Source: CADEED01 sp035995425 (GTDB lineage Bacteria > Pseudomonadota > Gammaproteobacteria > Steroidobacterales > Steroidobacteraceae). From it: DNA of 14,154 nt. How positions within the stretch are numbered: position 1 is the first letter of the stretch; each line of letters begins with the position of its first letter. Both the position numbers and the translations under genes were made by a program. The notes below the pieces were generated by a model. The model did not search any database. It saw only the letters and a list, made by a program, of their open reading frames with translations, and was not told the origin of the DNA. The DNA lies in assembly GCA_035995425.1 (NCBI GenBank), contig DASYKM010000072.1, positions 1 through 14,154 on the forward strand. Reading direction: 5' to 3'. Shown piece after piece: positions 7,631 through 14,154 of this stretch.

Positions 7631-9241
7631 TCAGACTGGATTGCTGACCGTCCCGTTGCACAGTGGCTGGATCATCGTGAGGCTGTCACGCAGCGCGGTT
7701 CCGCCAAGGCCATGCGACGGGAACAGCGTCGCGAAGTTGCCCTCTTCGCCGTGCAGCGCCATGTAGTTGAGGAGCACGGTTTCCACCAGCAGGTTGACGG
7801 CGTTGGCCGCGGGACTCGAGGTGGTGTTGACCGCGCCGGCGGCGGTGAACGAACCGACCTGCGCGCGCGTAGGGCTGCGCAGCGCCGGGCGGCCGGTCGG
7901 CTTGTAAGCCAGCACGATGCTGCAGGCGGTCGACTGGTTGTCGCTCACGAATTGCAGCTTGCCGCGTCCGCCCACCGACATGTCGGGCGGGCCGTTGGCC
8001 GACAGCGAGCCGTCGCTGAAGATGTAGATCATGAGCGGCTTCTGCATGCGTGCCGCGTATTCGAGGCAGGCGCCGATGCAGCGGCCGGCGCGGAAGTTGC
8101 GCGACTCCTGGTTCGGCCGGCCCGTTCCGTGATAGTCGTAGCCGCCCATGGTGACCGTGCCAGCGCCGGCATAACCGTTGATGACCATCTTCATGATGGC
8201 CGCGGTCTTGCGGAATTCGCCGTCGGAGCTGTACTCGGCCTGCGTGAAGATGCTGTTGGCCGCACCCACGATGTTGGTGTCGAGATCCGGGTTGAGCGCC
8301 GAGGGCGTGCGGAAGCGGTCCGCCAGGTAGGTGGATTTGAGGTAGCCGCACCTCACGAGCTTGCGCAGCGCCGCTTCATCCACCGGAGCGAGTTTGGTCT
8401 GCGCCTTGTCGGCCTTGGCTTGCGAAATGCGGGTCATCGACTCGAGCACCGCGATCGCATCGTCCGGATTGCTGAACAGCGTGCCGAGCTCGCCGGTGTC
8501 GACGAGACCGGTGACGTCGCTGGCCCGATCCACCTTGGTGGGACGAACCGCGGGATTCAGGAGCGAGGCCGGCGCCATCGAATTGCCGCCCGAATCGGTG
8601 TTCTGCGAGCCGATCAGCGTCAGCAACTGGCCACGCGCGCCGATGCGGTTGATGCCATACATCGGGTTGTGCGGATTGTTGCCGGTGTCGTTCTCCGAAC
8701 GCGCCGCGATCGGAAAGCCGTTCACGTTGGCGCGCGTGGAGACCTGCGTGGACATCTGCATGCCGCGCAGGATGCCGCCGTCGGAATGCCACGCCGCACC
8801 GAACTCGGTGCTCACGAAGTTGTTAGTGGGGCTGGCCGCGTTGGCCGAGCCGGGCGTCATGTTGCCGGGCAGACCAAGGTTGGCGTAACCAGCCGTCGAC
8901 AGGAAGTTGAGCGGATTGCCGCTCTGGCCGATGAGGATTTCGCAACCATTGAGGTTGGCGCCACCGGCCAGGTCGAAGGCGATGAACGGGACCTTGCCGG
9001 CACCCGCCTGCACGTTGCAGGCCGCGGGCAGCAGCATGTCCTCGAGGTCCTGCGACATTGCGCCGGCGTCCTTGGTGCGCAACAACATGGCGAGCGCCGC
9101 CGAACCGGCGATGACCGCGGGCCCTGTGCGCATGCCCTGGGCGATGAAGTCGCGCCGCGTAACGGGCTTCCTGTGGTTCTCGTGCCGAAGCGGCTCGTCG
9201 AGACCCATCAGGCGCGGACTCTTCTTGGTGCGAATGATCAT
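7631..9241 (-). CDS. Tat-exported DUF1501/DUF1552-like protein (536 aa)
   Basis: The protein has a twin-arginine signal: TRRDFI at residues 28-33, a hydrophobic stretch through about 53, and a cleavage-like DAGA at 58-61. This predicts export in folded form. The body contains FIAFDLAGGANLNG (about 86-99), GGYDYHG (366-372) and IYIFSDGS (405-412), which resemble the GWDTH-type and SEFGR-type motifs of DUF1501 proteins, an alkaline-phosphatase/sulfatase-fold group often encoded beside planctomycete-type cytochromes. The catalytic-looking second motif is changed. ATG at 9241 is chosen because AAGGGAG lies nine bases upstream; the frame is open further to 9298 but that would run into the preceding gene. 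It follows the LamG cytochrome gene by 14 bases and is last in the operon. Family placement is moderate; activity unknown. Confidence 0.85.
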   Translation of the reverse strand: MIIRTKKSPRLMGLDEPLRHENHRKPVTRRDFIAQGMRTGPAVIAGSAALAMLLRTKDAGAMSQDLEDMLLPAACNVQAGAGKVPFIAFDLAGGANLNGCEILIGQSGNPLNFLSTAGYANLGLPGNMTPGSANAASPTNNFVSTEFGAAWHSDGGILRGMQMSTQVSTRANVNGFPIAARSENDTGNNPHNPMYGINRIGARGQLLTLIGSQNTDSGGNSMAPASLLNPAVRPTKVDRASDVTGLVDTGELGTLFSNPDDAIAVLESMTRISQAKADKAQTKLAPVDEAALRKLVRCGYLKSTYLADRFRTPSALNPDLDTNIVGAANSIFTQAEYSSDGEFRKTAAIMKMVINGYAGAGTVTMGGYDYHGTGRPNQESRNFRAGRCIGACLEYAARMQKPLMIYIFSDGSLSANGPPDMSVGGRGKLQFVSDNQSTACSIVLAYKPTGRPALRSPTRAQVGSFTAAGAVNTTSSPAANAVNLLVETVLLNYMALHGEEGNFATLFPSHGLGGTALRDSLTMIQPLCNGTVSNPV

Positions 9242-9255
9242 GACGTTCAACTCCC

Positions 9256-11814
9256 TTACTGGATCAGCGTCGTGCCGCTGCCGAGGACGGCACCGCACGT
9301 GGCTTTCATCACGGTACCCGTACCACCGCTCGCGCCACCGGTCGGACCGGACACCAGCTTGTTGATGAGGGCATCGAGCTCGTTGCTAATCATCGTGTCG
9401 TCCGGATTCCACTGGAGACCAGTGTTGACGCCCTTCTGCAGCAGCGCTCCGATGACGACGTCGCGATTGGCGTTGTTAGGCGCACCGGCGGTGCCGAACG
9501 ACGCAGTGCCGCCGGCCGTCGGATTGAGCGACGCGCCGAAGAACGCGGTACGCAGAGCCGGTGTCTCGACCATCTGGTTGCAGTACTGGATCGCCAGCTG
9601 CGCGAGCGCGGTCTGCAGCGCGGGACCGAAGGTACCGAGCTTCTCGATCGACGGCAGCGACTGCTTGACCGTTTCGAAAGTCGCGCTGACGCGGGCGTTG
9701 GTCTGCGGCACACCGGTGATCTGCGACAGGCTCGCGTTGAGCTCATCGAAGGTGCGCATGCCGACGTCCGGCTCGGCGTCGAGCAGCGGAGGATCGGCCT
9801 GCGTGGGCACTGGCGGATCCGCGGCGGGATGGCTGTTGGTGCCGATCTTCTCGAAGGAGAGGAAGAACAGGTCGTTCAACACGCCCTTCTCGAGCCCGAT
9901 GACAGTACCAACCGAGGACATCTTCTGACCGGTGCCCGCGGCATAGTTAGAGCCACCGACGTTGGTGACCAGCGGCGCGTAGGCCTGGCCGGAGTGCGCT
10001 TCGACGCCGTTCACGCCGATGCGGATGCCTTCGATCGCAACGTTCGAAACGTTGGCGGTCGGGTCGAGGCTGATGAAGGTCGGATTGGTGAACTGCAGGC
10101 CGTAGCTGTCGAGCTGGCTCGCCTCGAGCATCACGTAAGCCTGCGGCACGCTCGGCACCAGGTGGCTGACGTTGAACAGCATGAAGTACTTCTCGCCGAC
10201 GCCGGCATCGAAGTTCTGCTGGATCTGCGACGGGCTGAGCGCGCGATTGTGGATCGCGACCAGTTTCAGAACGCCCTGCCACTGACGGTTGGTCGAAGTC
10301 TCGTTGCCGAGGACCAGCGCGAAAGTGTCGTCCCAGTCGGCGAGGCTGCCGCCGCCCTGGGCGTCGGTGTCGCCGGTGTACATGCCGTTCACGTACAGAC
10401 GGCGTCCTTCGACCGGGCTGTAGGTGAGCACGACGTGCTGCAATGCCGCCTGCGCGTCCTGGTCGGTGTCTTTCGTGATCAGCGCCGGAACGCCGTTCGC
10501 GCCCGTCTTGTCGCTGCGAGTCCGCAATTCGTACTGATACATCTGCTGGCCGAGCGTGAAGTTGCGCGCGTTGACGCCCGCCGAGTAGCTGATGATGTAC
10601 GCGTCTTCCTGCGCGACGTTGGCGTTGTTCACCCACGCCTCGACCGAGAATTCGCCGGTCGACTTGATGAGGTCGGTCAATTTCTTCGAGGCGGCCGCAG
10701 TGCCCTGCGCCTTGCCGCCCATCTTGACGTTCACACCCCAGCCGCCGACCCACGCGACGTCTCCCGACAGCGTGAGATTGAGTGCCGGCTCGAGACCGCT
10801 GGTGTCATAGGCGATGTTGCCCGTGCCGGTCTTGAACTCGTACTTGGCGATCGTGGCCGCTTCGTAGCGGTTGCCACCGGAAGCCACGGTGCCGTCATAC
10901 AGAGTGAGGCCCTTGGAGATCAGCAGGCCCGGGTCGACGTTGGTCACCGGAATCGCATTGGCGAAAGCCGTGACCGCCGCGAGCATCGTGTCCGAATTTG
11001 CCTGGCAGCCCGCGCTGCCCCAGCAGTTGTGGAATTCGTCGCGCAGGCGCACGACCAGGCGCGAAGCGGCCGGATTGTCGAGATTGATCTTCGGCTTGAT
11101 GGCCGCGTAGGCGGTTTCGATGGCCTCCGGAGTCGGGGCCGCGCCACCTTCGGCGAAGAACGGCTGCTGCTGCGCGGCCGAGGTCGACGAATGGCAGCGC
11201 ACGCAGTTCGCCGTTCCGGCGTTGCGCACCAGCGCGTACAGCGCCGAGTTCTTGAAGTTGACGTTCGCATCGCCGTTCGGATCGAGCGGCGCGATTCCGG
11301 TCGCGGGGAAGCTCTTGCTGCCACCCACTTCCTTGATGGTCGGGGCCTGCAGCTGGATCTGCGTGCCGCCCGTGGCGCTCGCCCCGGCCCAGTTGCGGAT
11401 CCACACCGTCAGCGTGTCGCCGCAAGCCGCGGCCGACGCCAGCCAGCAGTTATGGCCGCCGGCCACTTTCGCGACCATGCGTGACTGGTCGGGCTGCGTG
11501 AGGTTCACGACCGAGTTCGCCGCCTGGTAGGCGAGGTTCACGTCGTCATTGCGGGCGAACATCGGGGTCTGGCCGCCGGCGTTGTGGCACGAGCCGCAAC
11601 GGTTGTTAGCCTTGATGTTCTCCCACAGGTTGATGCGGAAGGCCTGCACGTCGGCGTTGGCCGAGGCCGGACCGATGTAGTCGGAGACGGTCTGCGGCAC
11701 CGTGACGGGGTTTTCCATCGTCGGCGCGCCGCCGCTCGAACAGCCGGCCAGGACAGCAACCGCCAAGGCGGCCGCGATCCAACGTAAAGAATTCTTGAGC
11801 TGCATAGGTTTCAT
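9256..11814 (-). CDS. Di-heme cytochrome c-like lipoprotein with LamG domain (852 aa)
   Basis: The lipoprotein signal ends VLAGC with lipidated Cys25 followed by Ser, which favours the outer membrane. Two c-type heme sites are present, CGSCH at 73-77 and CVRCH at 204-208. Each is followed about 45-60 residues later by an SR(M/L)V segment, an HNCW motif (121-124 and 262-265) and another Cys, so the heme domain appears duplicated. Residues about 320-545 form a LamG/concanavalin-like beta sandwich (FSVEAWVNN, QHVVLTYSPVEGRRLYVNG, AIHNRALSPSQI). The C-terminal 300 residues are of no family I recognise. GGGAG lies six bases before the ATG at 11814, and the gene starts 10 bases after the upstream cytochrome gene. 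It probably carries electrons or senses redox state at the cell surface while the LamG part binds a sugar or protein ligand; this is inference. Confidence 0.88.
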   Translation of the reverse strand: MKPMQLKNSLRWIAAALAVAVLAGCSSGGAPTMENPVTVPQTVSDYIGPASANADVQAFRINLWENIKANNRCGSCHNAGGQTPMFARNDDVNLAYQAANSVVNLTQPDQSRMVAKVAGGHNCWLASAAACGDTLTVWIRNWAGASATGGTQIQLQAPTIKEVGGSKSFPATGIAPLDPNGDANVNFKNSALYALVRNAGTANCVRCHSSTSAAQQQPFFAEGGAAPTPEAIETAYAAIKPKINLDNPAASRLVVRLRDEFHNCWGSAGCQANSDTMLAAVTAFANAIPVTNVDPGLLISKGLTLYDGTVASGGNRYEAATIAKYEFKTGTGNIAYDTSGLEPALNLTLSGDVAWVGGWGVNVKMGGKAQGTAAASKKLTDLIKSTGEFSVEAWVNNANVAQEDAYIISYSAGVNARNFTLGQQMYQYELRTRSDKTGANGVPALITKDTDQDAQAALQHVVLTYSPVEGRRLYVNGMYTGDTDAQGGGSLADWDDTFALVLGNETSTNRQWQGVLKLVAIHNRALSPSQIQQNFDAGVGEKYFMLFNVSHLVPSVPQAYVMLEASQLDSYGLQFTNPTFISLDPTANVSNVAIEGIRIGVNGVEAHSGQAYAPLVTNVGGSNYAAGTGQKMSSVGTVIGLEKGVLNDLFFLSFEKIGTNSHPAADPPVPTQADPPLLDAEPDVGMRTFDELNASLSQITGVPQTNARVSATFETVKQSLPSIEKLGTFGPALQTALAQLAIQYCNQMVETPALRTAFFGASLNPTAGGTASFGTAGAPNNANRDVVIGALLQKGVNTGLQWNPDDTMISNELDALINKLVSGPTGGASGGTGTVMKATCGAVLGSGTTLIQ

Positions 11815-11824
11815 GTGTGCTCCC

Positions 11825-13015
11825 TCATTCGCCCCTGCAGTACACAGCGGTCTCGGCGAAGACCTGTTTCAGCCGGTGACCGTTGTTGGTGAAACTCGTG
11901 GTCATGTTCTTTACCTGCAGGTAATCGGCAGGGTTGCCCGGCGCGCGGAAGCACACCGTCTTGAACACCTTCTCTACCTGGCATTGAGCGAAAGCGGTGC
12001 TGTTGGCGAGCTCGGCGCCCATCGACTTGGCGCCGGTGCCCGAACCGGGCAGCGACGAGCTCCAGCCGAGCAGTGAGTTCTGACCTTTGCGCCAGCGGTT
12101 CTCCCAATGCTCATCGGGAGGAGTGATGAAGCCCGGCGCGAAATTCGTGTTGTTGTTGAAGTACTTCGCCTGCACGACGCCCGGCGTGTAGACCAGGCGC
12201 ATGGTGCCCGGCGCTTCGACCGTGCCGTTGTCGAAGTCGTAGTACGAGAACGCCTGCGCGAACGGATCCATGCCGCTGTGACAGCCGATGCAGTTGTTCA
12301 GGAAGATGCGGCTGTCGCCGCCGGGGCTGCGGCTCACGTCCTGGCGGATGCGATCCGGCGGCAGCGAGGTGTCGTGCACCTGCTCCATGTCGCGGCACAT
12401 GTGATTGATCATGGTGAAGCGGAACATCGCGCGGTTCGTGCCGTCGATGAAGAACGCTTCGGAGGCGGCGCGCGAGGTCAGGAAGCCCGCGGTCGCGGCG
12501 GCCGGAATGCCCTGCACCGATGACTGAGTGGTGGGCCGCAGCTGCGCAAACAGATCCACCGCGTTGTTCTCGGCGGCGATGTAGTGATCGTTGTTTGCGC
12601 CCGAGGCCGCCGGCGTCACGCCGAGGACCGTGTAGGTCAGGTCCGCGGACAGCGCGGTGCTGAAGTCAGCGTCGTCACGCACCATTCCAATGAAGGTGGC
12701 GACGTAGTCGTTGAGTGGCGCAAACACCGTCTGGTCACGGTTGGTCCACGGCACCGCCATGTTCTTCAACGTGACGTTGTAGAAGGATGGAGAAGCGGTG
12801 GCGATGTTGGCGGCGCCCACGGCGTTACCGCTGTGGACCAGCGCTTCCATGGCGTCGAGGGTCGCTTCGCTGGGCGGTACGCCCGCGATGCGATCATGGA
12901 TACGCTTCGCCTGATCGCGTTCGTTCGCCGAGGTGGCTGCCGCCACACACGCGAGCACACACGCCAGGGCGACCTTTCTCAACTGCGAGACCGTTGGAGT
13001 ATTCATTTGCCTCAT
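11825..13015 (-). CDS. Exported mono-heme cytochrome c-like protein resembling DUF1588/DUF1585 (396 aa)
   Basis: A Sec signal peptide (cleavage near ATSA|NERD, residue 30) precedes an alpha-helical body with one c-type heme site, CIGCH at 242-246, followed at once by SGMDPFAQAFSYYDFDNG. This arrangement, heme site then M/I-DP-F-(A)-F...YDF, is typical of the DUF1588 region of planctomycete-type cytochromes. The tail with FAQCQVEKVFKTVC and LKQVFAETAVYC resembles DUF1585. The upstream DUF1587/DUF1592 parts are missing or unrecognisable, so it may be a reduced form. ATG at 13015 is chosen because AAAAGGG (13022..13028) lies six bases ahead; ATG at 13006 is the alternative, and the frame is open to 13108 without a good site. 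First gene of the operon. Confidence 0.85.
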   Translation of the reverse strand: MRQMNTPTVSQLRKVALACVLACVAAATSANERDQAKRIHDRIAGVPPSEATLDAMEALVHSGNAVGAANIATASPSFYNVTLKNMAVPWTNRDQTVFAPLNDYVATFIGMVRDDADFSTALSADLTYTVLGVTPAASGANNDHYIAAENNAVDLFAQLRPTTQSSVQGIPAAATAGFLTSRAASEAFFIDGTNRAMFRFTMINHMCRDMEQVHDTSLPPDRIRQDVSRSPGGDSRIFLNNCIGCHSGMDPFAQAFSYYDFDNGTVEAPGTMRLVYTPGVVQAKYFNNNTNFAPGFITPPDEHWENRWRKGQNSLLGWSSSLPGSGTGAKSMGAELANSTAFAQCQVEKVFKTVCFRAPGNPADYLQVKNMTTSFTNNGHRLKQVFAETAVYCRGE

Positions 13016-13021
13016 CCACAT

Positions 13022-13028
13022 CCCTTTT
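13022..13028 (-). promoter_or_regulatory. Ribosome-binding site that decides the start of the mono-heme cytochrome gene
   Basis: On the minus strand AAAAGGG is six bases from the ATG at 13015. Two nearby in-frame ATGs at 13021 and 13006 would be too close to it, or would depend on a poor GAGG only three bases away. Confidence 0.5.
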
Positions 13029-13337
13029 GACGGAGGCAGTATCGCCTCGCCCGTATCGACACTTGTTTGTCTCCGCTCCTGTACGTCTCCAAGCGGCGAC
13101 AGCACCATTTATTACGTACTCCTAGTAGCCTTCGGCCCAAGGACTGCGAACCGCGTCACGCCGCCGGGCGCTCCAGGGCCCTAACTACAACAGTAGGCAA
13201 GAGAACCGCGTTGTCGGGCTGGCTGCTGTGACGGCGTCGGCAGATCGCCGCGGGCTCAAGCGGGATGATTGCATTACGTCACATGCCCGTGCGGCAGTGC
13301 ACATGCAGCCAGGGTGTGGATGACAGTGGAGGACGCA
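13029..13337. promoter_or_regulatory. Divergent control region between cytochrome operon and HzsA-like gene
   Basis: No gene is seen here. It must hold the promoters for the minus-strand cytochrome operon and the plus-strand lipoprotein gene. The only AT-rich island is about 13107-13127. Two short dyads stand out: TACT-CCT-AGTA at 13117-13127 next to a TACGTA, and CTAC-AACA-GTAG at 13185-13196. Read on the minus strand both begin CTACT, so they could be two sites for one dimeric regulator. No convincing -35/-10 pair was found for either direction. Confidence 0.4.
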
Positions 13338-14154
13338 GTGAATCGACTCTCAGAAAACGCGAACCGGATCACGCTCGGCGCCCTGCTTCGGGGCCTGGGC
13401 CTCGGTGTTCTCGGCTTGTTAGCGGGCTGCACGCAGGGACCCGGCGGCGGCGGCATCGGTCTCGCCAGCGGCCAGGACCCGGATCCCGCCACGGTCGATT
13501 TTCCGATTTTCTACATCCGGCACCAGGTGCCGGAAGACCAGGACAACGTCACGCGGGTGCGTCCGTTCAACGAGGACGACGACTACAGCGCCACGTTGTG
13601 GAAGCGCGACCGCGCGTCCCCGGGTTCGCCCGAAGTCGAACTCACCGCGCGCCTGCGCGTCGACCCGCTGGGCAAACCAGACGATCGTTACGACATCAAG
13701 GACCTGGCGGTCGCGCCGGACGGCCTGCACGTGGCGTTCGCGATGCGCGGCCCGCTCGACGATTTCGACGAGGACGAAGCGCCGACCTGGAACATCTGGG
13801 AATACAACATCCAGACGGACACGCTGCACCGCGTGATCACCTCCAACATCATCGCGGAAGACGGCCAGGACGTCGCCCCCGCCTATCTACCCGACGGCCG
13901 CATCCTGTTCTCGTCGACGCGCCAGCGCCAGGCCAAGGCGATCCTGCTCGACGAGGGCAAATCGCAATTCGAAGCCGCGACCGCAGCGCGCAACGAATCC
14001 GCGTTCGTGCTGCACGGCATGAACGCCGACGGCACGAACATCCACCAGATCTCGTTCAACCCCTCAAGCGACCTGTACAGCACGGTGCTGCAGAACGGCC
14101 GGGTGTTGTTCACGCGCTGGGATCGCGCCCCGGGCCGCGATGGCCTGCATCTCT
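13338..14154 (+). CDS. HzsA-related/PD40 beta-propeller lipoprotein, 5' part (runs off right edge)
   Basis: The first 272 residues are visible, with no stop before the window end. A lipoprotein signal ends GLLAGC with lipidated Cys31, followed by a Gly-rich spacer. The mature part shows PD40/TolB-type propeller strands: KDLAVAPDGLHVAFAMRG (121-138), DVAPAYLPDGRILFSSTRQ (178-196) and LQNGRVLFTRWDR (251-263). Phrases of this type (APAYLPDGRILFSSTR) are characteristic of proteins annotated as related to the middle domain of hydrazine synthase alpha. Full members commonly carry c-type heme motifs farther on, which cannot be checked here. GGAGGA lies four bases before the GTG at 13338; an in-frame ATG at 13320 is the alternative, with only AGGG ahead. 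It is the only plus-strand gene and is divergent from the cytochrome operon. True hydrazine synthesis is not implied. Confidence 0.8.
   Translation, partial: MNRLSENANRITLGALLRGLGLGVLGLLAGCTQGPGGGGIGLASGQDPDPATVDFPIFYIRHQVPEDQDNVTRVRPFNEDDDYSATLWKRDRASPGSPEVELTARLRVDPLGKPDDRYDIKDLAVAPDGLHVAFAMRGPLDDFDEDEAPTWNIWEYNIQTDTLHRVITSNIIAEDGQDVAPAYLPDGRILFSSTRQRQAKAILLDEGKSQFEAATAARNESAFVLHGMNADGTNIHQISFNPSSDLYSTVLQNGRVLFTRWDRAPGRDGLHL

Noticed and set aside
7511..9928. An 805-codon open frame on the plus strand opposite the DUF1501-like and LamG cytochrome genes
   Set aside because: It has no recognisable domains, is Arg/His/Val-rich shadow-type sequence, lies across two well-supported minus-strand genes and would run through the terminator at 7555-7604. 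Long antisense frames are expected in GC-rich DNA.
1..14154. CRISPR arrays, tRNA/rRNA genes, insertion sequences, transposases or phage genes
   Set aside because: None seen: no regularly spaced repeats, no tRNA-like cloverleaf in the short gaps, no transposase-like coding sequence or flanking inverted repeats.
13338..14154. A functional hydrazine synthase
   Set aside because: Similarity is limited to propeller-type repeats. There are no HzsB/HzsC-like genes and no heme motif in the visible part, so only a family-level 'HzsA-related' call is justified.

Overview
The window is GC-rich (roughly mid-60s percent by eye), tightly packed and coded almost entirely on the minus strand. Every gene with a visible N-terminus, apart from the fragment at the left edge, looks exported: Sec signal peptides, one twin-arginine signal and two lipoproteins. 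The envelope machinery (TolQ/ExbB-type channel with periplasmic TPR proteins, TlpA-like thioredoxin, diderm-style lipoboxes) points to a Gram-negative proteobacterium. My best guess is a gammaproteobacterium of the Steroidobacter/Nevskia/Xanthomonas side, but no gene here proves a taxon.

Left half (1..7399, all minus strand, read from right to left): a thioredoxin-fold TlpA-like protein; a 226-aa periplasmic protein with an Ala/Pro tether and coiled coil; a 690-aa TPR protein; a 1157-aa TPR protein; a 157-aa Ala/Pro-rich exported protein; a rho-independent terminator; and the first 14 codons of what looks like a MotA/TolQ/ExbB proton-channel subunit. Gaps are 17, 12, -4 and 2 bases, so these genes read as one operon. 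The likely theme is a proton-motive-force-driven, Tol/Ton/Glt-like trans-envelope complex in which long TPR proteins and disordered Ala/Pro segments span the periplasm. Its cargo or task is not visible.

Right half (7555..13015, minus strand): a three-gene operon closed by a strong terminator. In transcription order it encodes a mono-heme cytochrome-like protein resembling planctomycete DUF1588/DUF1585 cytochromes, an 852-aa lipoprotein with two c-type heme sites and a LamG-like domain, and a Tat-exported DUF1501/DUF1552-like protein. Across a divergent control region of about 320 bases, a plus-strand lipoprotein with PD40/beta-propeller repeats begins; it resembles hydrazine-synthase-alpha-related (HzsA-related) proteins and runs off the right edge. 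Together these look like an uncharacterised periplasmic or cell-surface redox system, and this is the most interesting part of the window.

A separate signal crosses both halves. The heptamer TTGTTAG (and its variant TAGTTAG) occurs at least 15 times, in several reading frames and on both strands, far more often than base composition predicts.
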